Shown: positions 23,248 to 31,387, numbered from the stretch's first letter. The stretch is 44,566 bases of DNA from Flectobacillus roseus (GCF_030056665.1 NZ_JASHIG010000048.1), one strand, 5' to 3'. A program made the numbers and translations. Notes: a model not told the origin generated them from the letters alone.

Positions 23248-25937
23248 TAGATTTTAAAAGTTTGAGTTAAAAAAACATTTACAAATTGATTTGCCAAAGC
23301 GGCACCTCCTTCGTTCGTCACGTGAGTGATATCGTGATTGTATTCTGTCCATACTTCGTTTTGATTCACGATTATCTGACCAACATTGCCATTACCAGTC
23401 CTGATTACATAATCATTATGGTTACCGCCTGTTGGAAGCCCTGCGCTCTGATGATAACCCGTGAAATTAAGTTCATCAGGATTCCAGTCAACGCTCGTAA
23501 AATTGAAGAAGAAACTAAAAGGAGGTATGCCAAATTCGAGTGCTACTTGAGCTTCGGTTTTACCAGGGAACTGTAGACTTTTTCGGGTACGCCCAAACGC
23601 AGCAGCCAAAGCAGCTTTACGTGGGCTAAACCACTGCCCAGGAAATACTTTTTCATACCACTGTTCAAGTTGAACAAAACGGGATGTAGATAATCCTTGG
23701 TAAGCATCCTCATGATTACTATCTACAAGTCTGTTACTATTCCAGCTCATGTTCAATTGACCAAGCATTGACCAGAAAATCACCCTGTCTATTCCTGCCA
23801 AACTAGCCATCTGAAGGGCTGCATTTTTGATTTGTACTAGATCTGTTTGGTTGTTTTGTCCGTGCCAATACACATGGTTTCGACCGAAGTATAAATCCCC
23901 ACTTCTTATACTCTCTTTTACTTTTGAGAGGATGTTGTAAGAGGTTGCACCTCCAAAGCTCTGTATAGTAACTTGCGATTTTGGTAGCAATGACGCTATT
24001 TGGCCTCCTACGTTACCTGAGCCAAACATACTATCGCTTACCAAGTTCCAGTCGTTTCCTGCTCTTTCCTTTTTCTTTGTAATTCTCGTGGTTGCATTGA
24101 CGTCCAGACGTGCTGTACTAAGGTCAGCTCTACGTACTGCCCACTCACTAGTTTGCAAGCAAGGAAGCGAATAAAATGCGGATGCAGGCACATTGACTAT
24201 TGTAGCTTCATCTACTCCCCAGCCATTATTATAAATTAGATAATCACCCTTTTTGAGAGTCAACCCCTGATAAACACCATTGGATTCAACCACCCAAAAA
24301 TCATGGTTCTTCGGGGCAACAGGGGCAAAAGCGTTGGGGTTACAAGTACCTTGACAAAAGTATTCTCCAACTTTTTGAGTAATCCAAATTGGTTCATTCC
24401 AGCCACCACCCGATTTAAGCCCTAAGTAAATAAGCCTATCTCCCTGATTGACCGTTGTATTAAACCACTTACCATTCGACGTAGAATCAAAATAGTCGTT
24501 ATCCTTCAGCGTAGAGCTTGATGCTGGAGATGCCGCAACACTCCATCCTTGGGCGGTGTAGTACAGAATATCCCATTCTGACATTGTTACCCCTTGAAGC
24601 GTTCGAGTTTTTGCCGATAAATAGAAGAAAATACAAATGTAGTAGTCACCCACTTGTGGATTGGCAGGCAGTGTTGTAGCATCGCTTCTGAACCATCCCT
24701 TGTAAGTGGTCAAGGTGGTTAATGGTGTAAATGTGCCAAGATTTCTTTCACCACGTACTACAATAGCCGGTTTTTTCCGAAACTCTAGCGCTGATGTATT
24801 GCTATTATTACCCATCAGCCCTCTTCCTTTCAGTGGTGGGAATGGTGTAAACAAATAGCCCATACGATTTGTAAATACCGGAACATCTACCTGCTCGCCT
24901 CGCCAGAGGTCATCATCTTCATCCGAAAAAACATTGTTATTGGGATTATAACTGTTTTGATTAATAAAGCTAGCAGTCGGAAATCTTGCTTGTAGTTCTG
25001 TCGAAAGATGTTTGAGCTCAATCGAGTTATTAGCAAGTGCAAGACTTAACACAACAGTGCCATCCAGCATTACACCGAAACCTATATTATCGTCTTCGTC
25101 AATCATTACAGCGAGCCATTGATTGAATCCATCATATTTATCGTTGAAGGACATCATCATGGATAGGAGTTCATCTTTTACATCTTCTTTACCAATTTTT
25201 GATAAAGAATAATCGAATAGCCCTTTTACCTTGCCTTCTTCGGTAAACTCAAGTGGCATATTATCGTCTTCGTCGATAAATACAGCACGTGCGTTAATAC
25301 TTGTTGACGCTCTGTAAGTCAATAATCTATCAACAATATCATTTGATAAGTTTTGTGTAAGGACCGAACCATCAGCAAGTTCAAGTTTCAGTACTACACT
25401 TCCATCATGCTTGATACCTAATCCTACATTATCATCTTCGTCATAGAAGACGATCTTGTAAGTGTCGTTGCTGGTAACTTTCCAGTTTTGTGTAAACTCC
25501 GTTTGTGCTCTTAGCCATCCTGTTCCTGTAGAAATAAGCTTGTCGTCAATGGCATAATATAAGGATGCACCCGTAACAGTACTATTTCCAGCTCCAGATA
25601 CTCTATAATAATGACCATTTGGGGGCCAATTGGCATTAGTAAGTACAGGGGTGTTGGTACTAGCATCCCAATTGCCAATCAAAAATTCAGCATTGGCACC
25701 TGGTTCGCCTATATCTCCTTTATCACCCTTGTCTCCTTTAGGTCCAATGATATAATCAAGGAATTGTTGTTTTGTGCCTTGTGGGTTACTTTCACGCCAA
25801 ACCTCAAAACTGCTATCTACCGAATACTGAAGGAACATAATCATTAGAGACAAGATAGTCTCCTCTGTAATTTTTCCTTCTGCATTGGGTTTCAATAAGT
25901 CTTGAGCCGTTGCTAATAACTGTTCTCTAGTTGTCAT
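23247..25937 (-). CDS. Tail fibre with collagen-like stalk, four repeats and SGNH hydrolase domain
   Basis: 896 residues. Residues 1-60 are helical; 65-81 are collagen-like (GPKGDKGDKGDIGEPG). A four-fold repeat follows with DEDDN/DEDDD at 166, 222, 280 and 339, a 56-59 residue period, each with a following G-x-G or D-G pattern. Residues about 630-896 form an SGNH esterase: Ser636 in SDS, HGQNN at 692-696, and Asp869-x-x-His872 in HDITHV. It likely deacetylates or binds host surface glycan during adsorption. It is followed, one base apart, by a second putative receptor-binding protein. Confidence 0.75.
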   Translation of the reverse strand: MTTREQLLATAQDLLKPNAEGKITEETILSLMIMFLQYSVDSSFEVWRESNPQGTKQQFLDYIIGPKGDKGDKGDIGEPGANAEFLIGNWDASTNTPVLTNANWPPNGHYYRVSGAGNSTVTGASLYYAIDDKLISTGTGWLRAQTEFTQNWKVTSNDTYKIVFYDEDDNVGLGIKHDGSVVLKLELADGSVLTQNLSNDIVDRLLTYRASTSINARAVFIDEDDNMPLEFTEEGKVKGLFDYSLSKIGKEDVKDELLSMMMSFNDKYDGFNQWLAVMIDEDDNIGFGVMLDGTVVLSLALANNSIELKHLSTELQARFPTASFINQNSYNPNNNVFSDEDDDLWRGEQVDVPVFTNRMGYLFTPFPPLKGRGLMGNNSNTSALEFRKKPAIVVRGERNLGTFTPLTTLTTYKGWFRSDATTLPANPQVGDYYICIFFYLSAKTRTLQGVTMSEWDILYYTAQGWSVAASPASSSTLKDNDYFDSTSNGKWFNTTVNQGDRLIYLGLKSGGGWNEPIWITQKVGEYFCQGTCNPNAFAPVAPKNHDFWVVESNGVYQGLTLKKGDYLIYNNGWGVDEATIVNVPASAFYSLPCLQTSEWAVRRADLSTARLDVNATTRITKKKERAGNDWNLVSDSMFGSGNVGGQIASLLPKSQVTIQSFGGATSYNILSKVKESIRSGDLYFGRNHVYWHGQNNQTDLVQIKNAALQMASLAGIDRVIFWSMLGQLNMSWNSNRLVDSNHEDAYQGLSTSRFVQLEQWYEKVFPGQWFSPRKAALAAAFGRTRKSLQFPGKTEAQVALEFGIPPFSFFFNFTSVDWNPDELNFTGYHQSAGLPTGGNHNDYVIRTGNGNVGQIIVNQNEVWTEYNHDITHVTNEGGAALANQFVNVFLTQTFKI

Positions 25938-25943
25938 AATTGA

Positions 25944-26510
25944 TTATTGAAAAATTGTTGAAAACGAATTGTTGAATGAACTTACACGTATTGGGCTTTC
26001 AAAGGCTGTTTGATTATCGCCAAACAAGCCTGCTTGAGCAGACACCCCAGTGAGCGTACACATATAGCCATTACCACCATCCACGGGCGTCCCTACACTA
26101 TTGTTCATTGTAATAGTCAAGGGGTACTCTGGCGAGCCAAAGCATCTTACGTTTAGATTGCGGTCTAATACAATAGCTATTTGTTTAACGTATCTGCGTT
26201 CTAAGAAGTAGTTACTTACCTCAGCGCTAGTGGATGGGATATTGAATGTGATGGTTGTATTGTATGTTACTCGCCCCGACTCCTCTATTTGGTCCTCGAC
26301 AAAAGTTGCGCTATACTCTGCAAGCTCAATGTCATCGGGGAGATACCCTGCCTTCTTGAGCTGTATGAAGGAATTATCTAACTTACCATTTTTGGTAAGT
26401 ATTCTATTAACAAGCTCAGCAGGTATCAGCTTGATTCTATTTATCAGCCCTGACGCATTATTTTGCGAGGTGCTGACTGTCTTATTTTGAAGGAAATTGT
26501 CTCTAAACAT
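25944..26510 (-). CDS. Phage tail-region protein, 188 aa
   Basis: Begins MFRDNFLQNKTV; contains a helical N-terminus and a beta-rich C-terminus ending SSFNNSFSTIFQ. No family recognised. It lies six bases upstream of the fibre gene, so a distal tail or fibre-connecting role is inferred. A perfect inverted repeat precedes it. Confidence 0.6.
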   Translation of the reverse strand: MFRDNFLQNKTVSTSQNNASGLINRIKLIPAELVNRILTKNGKLDNSFIQLKKAGYLPDDIELAEYSATFVEDQIEESGRVTYNTTITFNIPSTSAEVSNYFLERRYVKQIAIVLDRNLNVRCFGSPEYPLTITMNNSVGTPVDGGNGYMCTLTGVSAQAGLFGDNQTAFESPIRVSSFNNSFSTIFQ

Positions 26511-26528
26511 GGGTTGGACAAAACACCC

Positions 26529-26559
26529 CCAATTTTGGACACGTTTTTGCCAAAATTGG
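26529..26559. repeat. Perfect inverted repeat in front of the tail operon
   Basis: CCAATTTTGG at 26529-26538 and CCAAAATTGG at 26550-26559, spacer 11 bp. GTCCA occurs four times on the minus strand across the same 60 bp, so it may be an operator or leader hairpin. Confidence 0.7.
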
Positions 26560-26584
26560 ACGGGTTTCTTTATTTTCTGGACAA

Positions 26585-27049
26585 CTATATCGTTTTGTTT
26601 CTTCTCAGGAGCTGACGAAAGGCGTCGGATTTGATATGCCCGTCGTTGATCTTGTGCTTTTTGTGAAATAGCGTAGCGGCGCTATTCTCAGAGGGCAAAT
26701 AATCCATTCGCCCGCGCATCCATGCCAGGGCGTAGACGTCCATGAGCATATCGAAAAATTTGGATAGGAGAAATAGGCGCTCATCCGTAATAAACTCAGG
26801 TGGAATCTTGAACGAGAGCTCTAGGATAATTTCGTTTTCTGGAAAAGGTGGAAGGTCCTCGAGACTAACGTCTTTGGGAACAAACTCGAAGTCGGATGGA
26901 AGTTCTGGCGGGTTGTGTGCAAAAACCGTCGTAACCAAAGTGCCTACTCTGCTATTCTTTCGAATATGACATGGCTCTTTGCCCAGAATGCTAGGATTCT
27001 TTGTGAAGAAGTCTTTTACTTCAGGTTTAACAGGCACTATCAATTTCAT
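26585..27049 (-). CDS. 154-aa hypothetical phage protein
   Basis: Soluble, mixed fold: MKLIVPVKPEVKDFFTKNPS at the start, a proline-rich centre, then a helical C-terminus (LAWMRGRMDYLPSENSAATLFHKKH). No family recognised. It is the last of the early small genes before the tail genes. I cannot say more from sequence. Confidence 0.65.
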   Translation of the reverse strand: MKLIVPVKPEVKDFFTKNPSILGKEPCHIRKNSRVGTLVTTVFAHNPPELPSDFEFVPKDVSLEDLPPFPENEIILELSFKIPPEFITDERLFLLSKFFDMLMDVYALAWMRGRMDYLPSENSAATLFHKKHKINDGHIKSDAFRQLLRRNKTI

Positions 27050-27147
27050 AGATTCAGTTGTTTTTTGTAATTTCGAGTTCCTGCTTAGAAATCACATCAA
27101 CAACCAAAGGAAGCGAGTTTGCCGCTCGCTTCCCAAAGGTGCAAATT

Positions 27148-27429
27148 TTACTCCTGACTTAATGGTACGGTAATTTCATGACTAACCAAGTTGTCTTTGT
27201 TCATTCTCAAAAAGCCTACTATTATGTCACACTCTTCTTCGAGTTTCTGATATTCCAATGCTTTTACTCGTTGGTTTTCCTCAAACTTTGCTTTTCTTTC
27301 TGGATCCATTTTATCACCTACCAGACCCATGAATAGGGATTCTCCTATAGAAGTACTAAATTTTGATGAACTAGGAAGTTCTTTTACTGCCTTTAAAAGG
27401 GTGTTGAATTGACTTTCGGTAAGTTTCAT
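27148..27429 (-). CDS. 93-aa hypothetical phage protein
   Basis: Helical, begins MKLTESQFNTLLKAVKELPS. ATGA overlap with the 54-aa membrane protein upstream. No family recognised; its C-terminus is acidic and hydrophilic. Confidence 0.6.
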   Translation of the reverse strand: MKLTESQFNTLLKAVKELPSSSKFSTSIGESLFMGLVGDKMDPERKAKFEENQRVKALEYQKLEEECDIIVGFLRMNKDNLVSHEITVPLSQE

Positions 27430-27590
27430 TTTTTGTTGGGGTTATTGGGGTTTAACATACACTCTACTGAAAAAATATAAATAGCTAGTCCTGCCAATAA
27501 TAAAGCTCCGACCCACTCAGCCACAATTCCGGTAATCAAAGCCAGCGCTGAAAGGTATATGGATAACAAATGCTTATGAATCGTTTTCAT
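27426..27590 (-). CDS. 54-aa two-span membrane microprotein
   Basis: Begins MKTIHKHLLSIYLSALALIT. Two hydrophobic stretches (about residues 9-22 and 28-42) suggest a hairpin in the membrane. Its start overlaps the upstream stop and its stop overlaps the next start, both as ATGA, which supports genuine translation. Function unknown. Confidence 0.65.
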   Translation of the reverse strand: MKTIHKHLLSIYLSALALITGIVAEWVGALLLAGLAIYIFSVECMLNPNNPNKK

Positions 27591-27781
27591 AGGATAAATT
27601 TGCTATTGACACAAAAGGTCTCTTTCTGTTCGTTGGAAGGGCGCTCTCGCTTAAAGTCCATCCAGTAGGAGCCATCTCGTTGAGGTTGACCAGTACTGAG
27701 TAAGGTTACGTTTTTCTCTACATGAGTTAGTTTTTTGCCAACCCTGATTCTTAGGGTTGAGTAGGTTTCGCCTTTTATCAT
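27587..27781 (-). CDS. 64-aa hypothetical phage protein
   Basis: Start chosen at ATG 27781 (MIKGETYSTLRIRVGKKLTH), which makes ATGA with the upstream stop; the open frame extends further but would run into the zinc-finger gene. Beta-rich and basic. No family recognised. Confidence 0.6.
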   Translation of the reverse strand: MIKGETYSTLRIRVGKKLTHVEKNVTLLSTGQPQRDGSYWMDFKRERPSNEQKETFCVNSKFIL

Positions 27782-28077
27782 GAGTTTAGCTTTTTGTGCC
27801 TCATGCCTATGTGAGCACGAAGCGATTGAATCCCTTTGTCGGTTTTGAAATCGCAGTGGGGACACTGCATAATTGAATCGTTTTTAGGTTGTTTTACCTC
27901 TTTTGAATCGTTTTTCCTAGGGTCTTTTAGCCACGGGAGCGGGTCTATTCTTAGGCTTCTACAACGTGAGATAATTGTCTGTAGAGCGTCAAATTTGACT
28001 AGCCTATCGGTTGTAGTGTGGAGCTTCACTTGAGCTTTCTCTAAGTGCTTTCTCTCTATCTCCTCAAATCTTGTCAT
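27778..28077 (-). CDS. C2H2 zinc-finger-like phage protein
   Basis: 99 residues. A helical N-terminus (about 1-60) and a C-terminal finger CPHCDFKTDKGIQSLRAHIGMRH, i.e. C-x2-C-x13-H-x4-H, which is close to a classical C2H2 finger with the usual hydrophobic positions (F, L). Such a finger in a phage protein suggests nucleic-acid or protein binding, for example an early regulator or inhibitor of host machinery. Overlap with the 34-aa gene upstream is 14 bases. Confidence 0.6.
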   Translation of the reverse strand: MTRFEEIERKHLEKAQVKLHTTTDRLVKFDALQTIISRCRSLRIDPLPWLKDPRKNDSKEVKQPKNDSIMQCPHCDFKTDKGIQSLRAHIGMRHKKLNS

Positions 28078-28168
28078 AACACAAATAGTAAAGCAATGAG
28101 CCCCAAAGAACGATGGTTAGGAGAATAACTAGCCTCCATACCCATGCACGAAATTTGGTATCTGTCAT
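28064..28168 (-). CDS. 34-aa single-span membrane microprotein
   Basis: Begins MTDTKFRAWVWRLVILLTIV; one strong membrane helix (about residues 10-28), Cys and Tyr near the end. It overlaps the C2H2 gene start by 14 bases. Likely real because the chain of small coupled genes is continuous here, but it is very short. Confidence 0.5.
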   Translation of the reverse strand: MTDTKFRAWVWRLVILLTIVLWGSLLYYLCYDKI

Positions 28169-28212
28169 TGTGATTTGAAGTTTAGCTCCCTCTCTCGAGG
28201 GAGCATGATTTG

Positions 28213-28608
28213 TTATTTTAAATCAAGTTTTATGATATCTCTAGGGAATAACCAGAATGCCTCCTTTATCTTACCTCTTAGTCCTCCTACAAATTCAAAC
28301 TTTACTTTCTTATCGAAACTTAAGATTACTTCTTGGTGTCCCGAAACCTTAGCCATTTCTATGATATTTAGTATAGATTGTGACTCAATCAACTGTGAGG
28401 CTATTTTAAATTGGACATCCTCATCGAGTACTATTTTGTTAAGATTATGTCCCCAACCAACTCCGTGGCATTGCTCGCACTTGTAAGGATTAGGTAGCAT
28501 CGAGAACACTCCTGCACCTTCACAATTAGGGCAATAAATTCTTTCATTTGTAAATCTTACACCTTCGATTAGTCTTTCAAGTTCTGAAATTTTGAATTGC
28601 TTTTTCAT
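28213..28608 (-). CDS. DnaJ-type zinc-ribbon phage protein
   Basis: 131 residues. Two CxxC zinc-binding pairs in the pattern CPNCEGAG ... CEQCHGVGWG (about residues 26-52) are the spacing of DnaJ cysteine-rich repeats. The rest is a mixed-fold tail ending FWLFPRDIIKLDLK. It could bind a chaperone or RNA; no J-domain is present. It is the first gene after promoter copy C and leader motif copy 4. Confidence 0.7.
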   Translation of the reverse strand: MKKQFKISELERLIEGVRFTNERIYCPNCEGAGVFSMLPNPYKCEQCHGVGWGHNLNKIVLDEDVQFKIASQLIESQSILNIIEMAKVSGHQEVILSFDKKVKFEFVGGLRGKIKEAFWLFPRDIIKLDLK

Positions 28609-28630
28609 CTTCGTTTTTTGTTTTAAATAA

Positions 28631-28641
28631 TTGAAAACCAG
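28631..28641 (-). repeat. Leader motif CTGGTTTTCAA, copy 4
   Basis: 22 bases before the start codon of the zinc-ribbon gene, downstream of promoter copy C. Confidence 0.7.
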
Positions 28642-28664
28642 TTAGTTAATTGTTTTAACTGATA

Positions 28665-28728
28665 CGAAGATAGGCAATGGTTACAGGTAGGCAAAACAGT
28701 GAAACTTTTATTTTTAGGCTATTTTTTC
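28665..28728 (-). promoter_or_regulatory. Repeated phage promoter, copy C
   Basis: Minus strand: -33 TTTG (28695-28692), exactly 19 bases, -7 TATCTTCG (28672-28665). The 35 bp upstream match copies A and B. The end of the upstream DUF4494 gene lies inside the element. This copy has the canonical -33. Confidence 0.8.
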
Positions 28729-29160
28729 TAATTTTTCGCTGTCCTCATAAGCCAAAATTCGGACAATTGGACTCTGATTGATATCCGTAATTTTGTAGTC
28801 ATTTAAAGCGCCTAATTTCTGTTTAAGTAGCACGTAAGCGTCGCCAGGGTTTTCGGCATTTATCAGCATAGTATGAGGGGTATAGACCTCTTTTTGTGTA
28901 CGCTCGTTGAAGCTGATATATAGAACTCTCATTTTGAAAAAAAGTCCGTCGTTACCTTCCATAAATACCTCTGATAGCTTGATCTTCGAAACGCCTTCTA
29001 CCTTGAGGTGGGGGATATCGCCCTGAAGCTTTCTGATTAATTGCGCTTCGGCATCGGTAAAGGATACTGCGTCTACCAAGTAAACTTCTCTATTTATTCT
29101 CTGAATGTTCTGTTCATCCAGTGTAGGGTGGCTTATTTTGCCTAAGAACCATGTTGCCAT
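28714..29160 (-). CDS. DUF4494 family protein
   Basis: 148 residues. The N-terminus MATWFLGKISHPTLDEQN and the following REVYLVDAVSFTDAEAQLIRKL are the hallmark pattern of DUF4494, which is conserved in Bacteroidota and their phages with unknown function. Full length, no membrane segment. Its last codons form the upstream flank of promoter copy C, so the end of this gene is also promoter sequence. Confidence 0.8.
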   Translation of the reverse strand: MATWFLGKISHPTLDEQNIQRINREVYLVDAVSFTDAEAQLIRKLQGDIPHLKVEGVSKIKLSEVFMEGNDGLFFKMRVLYISFNERTQKEVYTPHTMLINAENPGDAYVLLKQKLGALNDYKITDINQSPIVRILAYEDSEKLEKIA

Positions 29161-29172
29161 ATTGGGGTGGGG

Positions 29173-29388
29173 TTATCTTGAAAGTCCAAAAAAATTGATG
29201 GCAAATTTTGTAGCCTCTACGGGGGCTTTACGTTTGCCGTTTTTCATATTTCTGAAATGTGAATCGGATTCACAATCTGCCAAACATTTGAATTGTTCTC
29301 GAAAGCTCTGTTTCTGTGCCCGATTGAGCTTTGCGTAATGGAGTCGCCATAATTGACTCGAAATCTTCATTAACTCGGTGTCTGTCAT
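29173..29388 (-). CDS. 71-aa hypothetical phage protein
   Basis: Start chosen at ATG 29388 (MTDTELMKISSQLWRLHYAK), giving ATGA with the upstream stop, instead of the longer frame. Helical with a basic end (GKRKAPVEATKFAINFFGLSR). No family recognised. Confidence 0.6.
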   Translation of the reverse strand: MTDTELMKISSQLWRLHYAKLNRAQKQSFREQFKCLADCESDSHFRNMKNGKRKAPVEATKFAINFFGLSR

Positions 29389-29732
29389 AGGATTTGTTGC
29401 CCGTAGACGGTGTAATACCATAGTCCTCGCTCAAAACTCACTAGCTTATATTCGGGCTTTAATTGTTTGTTTGTCCGGGTGTCGAAAATGGCAGCGCTTT
29501 TTACCTTGTGAGCCATTTTGGTGAAAAAATCCCATGCTCGAAACTCCTCTGTCAAAATCTGAATGTTTCCTCGCTTCCAAGTTGGACAGTTGGCCGAAAA
29601 CTCGTTGGTCCAGTATAGGCGCTTATTGCCGTCCTGAAACTCTACAATTAGCGCACATGAGCTCATTTCTCTTTTACGCTCTGCTACTTCGGGTGGGAGT
29701 TGTACACGTCCCCTTGTCGTTTTTTTTGTCAT
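29385..29732 (-). CDS. 115-aa hypothetical early phage protein
   Basis: Begins MTKKTTRGRVQLPPEVAERK, beta-rich after a basic, disordered-looking start; its ending is LVSFERGLWYYTVYGQQIL. ATGA overlap with the next gene. Next to the replication gene, but no family recognised. Confidence 0.6.
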   Translation of the reverse strand: MTKKTTRGRVQLPPEVAERKREMSSCALIVEFQDGNKRLYWTNEFSANCPTWKRGNIQILTEEFRAWDFFTKMAHKVKSAAIFDTRTNKQLKPEYKLVSFERGLWYYTVYGQQIL

Positions 29733-29751
29733 TGTCGAATCGTTTTAATCG

Positions 29752-29762
29752 TTAAAAACCAG
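29752..29762 (-). repeat. Leader motif copy 5, CTGGTTTTTAA
   Basis: One mismatch to the other four copies; immediately after the stop codon of the replication gene and 19 bases before the next start. Confidence 0.6.
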
Positions 29763-31211
29763 TTATTTATAATACCCTTCAAATGACCCCATCCATGACT
29801 CTACCTCAACAATTTCGGGATAGATGCCTTTAGATTTTGGTTTCTGAATCGGTTTGAAGTTGCTTTTTTGCATAGCCAATACTAGCTCGTTGAATCGTCG
29901 GAGGGCTTTTTCGCCCAATTGCCCAAATATTACCCCGTAGTACTGCTGTAGTCCAACCATGTCGAGTGTACAGACTTCTACACGTGGTTTTGTACCCAAT
30001 GCCAGTTTTTCGAAATCTTTACGGGCTGTCTGGAGTAGTCGCTCAATCTTACGGTTTTTGAACTCCGTAGGGTTTACCCAGTCGGCACGGAGCTTCTTGG
30101 TTTGTGCCTCTTCGGCTTTGAGCCAAGCTTCGAGTCCTTTGAAGCCACGCTCGTTTTTCTTGTCAAAATACCCACGTCCTTCTACAATGATGCTATGAGG
30201 GTCAGGCAAATACGCCTCGGGGTGGTAGTCATAATACTTGGCCGCAATGTCGATTTTCTTGGTCTGACGGCTCAAAAAGGCTATTAACTCTTTCTCGTTT
30301 CGGATGTACTGGAACGAGTGAAACACATCCGTCCAGATGAGATTTAGGATAACACGCACCGTTTCTTTGTCGTAACTACGCTGACTGTAAAGCTTTTGGT
30401 AAGCATAACCCCAAAACTGCATCGTTGCCTGACGGCATTTTTGAGTCCAAGCGTCGTATTGGATTGGGGCGTTTTGAGCGTTTTCCACACCGCTATGTGG
30501 ATTATTTTCGGCCGCTGCGCCCCCTGTTTGTTTCTCTCCTTCTGAGGTCTGTAGTGCCAAATCAGGCTGTTTTGAGGCATTTTGAGGGGCTATTTGTTTA
30601 TCCCTCTGTCTCTGGTCAACACTCTCTCCGTGTTTTTCCACTTTTCCAGCCTTATTGATAATTTCTATTTCAGAGTTATTTCCAAAGGTATTATTATGCG
30701 GAAATTTTTTCCGAGTAGTAGTAAGGGGCACTACGAGTAGGTCGTCGCATTTTTGGCGTTCTTCGGTCGACTCTCCCCACAAAAACACCGCCGAAAAGCG
30801 TATTTCTATGCCTATTTTGCGTCCTTTGTTGGTACGGGTTATTACCCCCATATCTGTCAGAATGTCGAGCATAGAGCGTACTGTACGGTCGCTACAGCCC
30901 GCCGAATGGGCTATTTTGGGGTTGGTAGTGAGCAAACTCGGCAAGTTACCCTCTAGGCTATACGTACCCATGGGCATCGACGCTACCATCAAATTATACT
31001 GGTCGGTGTACCAGTTGAGTATTGTATGAAAAACCCGCTCGAGCTTGGTGCGCTCCAGCTCACGAGGGCGCATCAGGTATTCTTTCTGAACGATGTTGCC
31101 CTCACGGTCTTTTACTTTACGAGTGTAGGTTTTGTGTTCGAGGCGTGAGTCTTCAGCTCGCATCATTTCCCAAAACTTCTTTCTCAAAGCAGGTTTTTCA
31201 ATTCTTTTCAT
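29763..31211 (-). CDS. Putative replication initiation protein with winged-helix domain
   Basis: 482 residues. Residues about 90-155 (TTNPKIAHSAGCSDRTVRSMLDILTDMGVITRTNKGRKIG) are a winged-helix DNA-binding domain like that of phage and plasmid initiators. A Gln/Asn/Ser-rich linker (about 185-245) follows, then a helical C-terminal domain. Position in the early operon and size fit an origin-binding initiator or DnaD-like protein. No helicase motifs are seen. The origin itself is not identified. Confidence 0.7.
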   Translation of the reverse strand: MKRIEKPALRKKFWEMMRAEDSRLEHKTYTRKVKDREGNIVQKEYLMRPRELERTKLERVFHTILNWYTDQYNLMVASMPMGTYSLEGNLPSLLTTNPKIAHSAGCSDRTVRSMLDILTDMGVITRTNKGRKIGIEIRFSAVFLWGESTEERQKCDDLLVVPLTTTRKKFPHNNTFGNNSEIEIINKAGKVEKHGESVDQRQRDKQIAPQNASKQPDLALQTSEGEKQTGGAAAENNPHSGVENAQNAPIQYDAWTQKCRQATMQFWGYAYQKLYSQRSYDKETVRVILNLIWTDVFHSFQYIRNEKELIAFLSRQTKKIDIAAKYYDYHPEAYLPDPHSIIVEGRGYFDKKNERGFKGLEAWLKAEEAQTKKLRADWVNPTEFKNRKIERLLQTARKDFEKLALGTKPRVEVCTLDMVGLQQYYGVIFGQLGEKALRRFNELVLAMQKSNFKPIQKPKSKGIYPEIVEVESWMGSFEGYYK

Positions 31212-31287
31212 ATACTCTCAAAGGTTAAAGATGAGCTACTCGGGCACTACTCCTTTCGCTCTATTTGTAAGCTATTTGCCTACCCTG

Positions 31288-31360
31288 TGCGAACAACAGG
31301 ATTCGAACCTGTGACCTTCGGATTTTCAGTCCGACGCTCTACCAACTGAGCTACATCCGC
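31288..31360 (-). tRNA. tRNA-Phe (GAA)
   Basis: Cloverleaf on the minus strand: acceptor GCGGATG/TGTTCGC with G-U pairs, D-arm GCTC/GAGC with AGTTGGTA, anticodon stem TCGGA/TCCGA with loop CTGAAAA, i.e. anticodon GAA, T-arm ACAGG/CCTGT with loop TTCGAAT. A73 is present; no CCA is encoded. Lies inside the prophage early region, so it is phage-carried. Confidence 0.92.
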
Positions 31361-31363
31361 AGA

Positions 31364-31387
31364 TTAAGCCGAATACCATCGGCTTAA
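31364..31387 (-). other. Hairpin just upstream of tRNA-Phe
   Basis: Perfect 9-bp stem TTAAGCCGA / TCGGCTTAA with a 6-base loop. It ends 3 bases before the tRNA 5' end, where it may mark a processing site or terminate a transcript. Confidence 0.6.
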
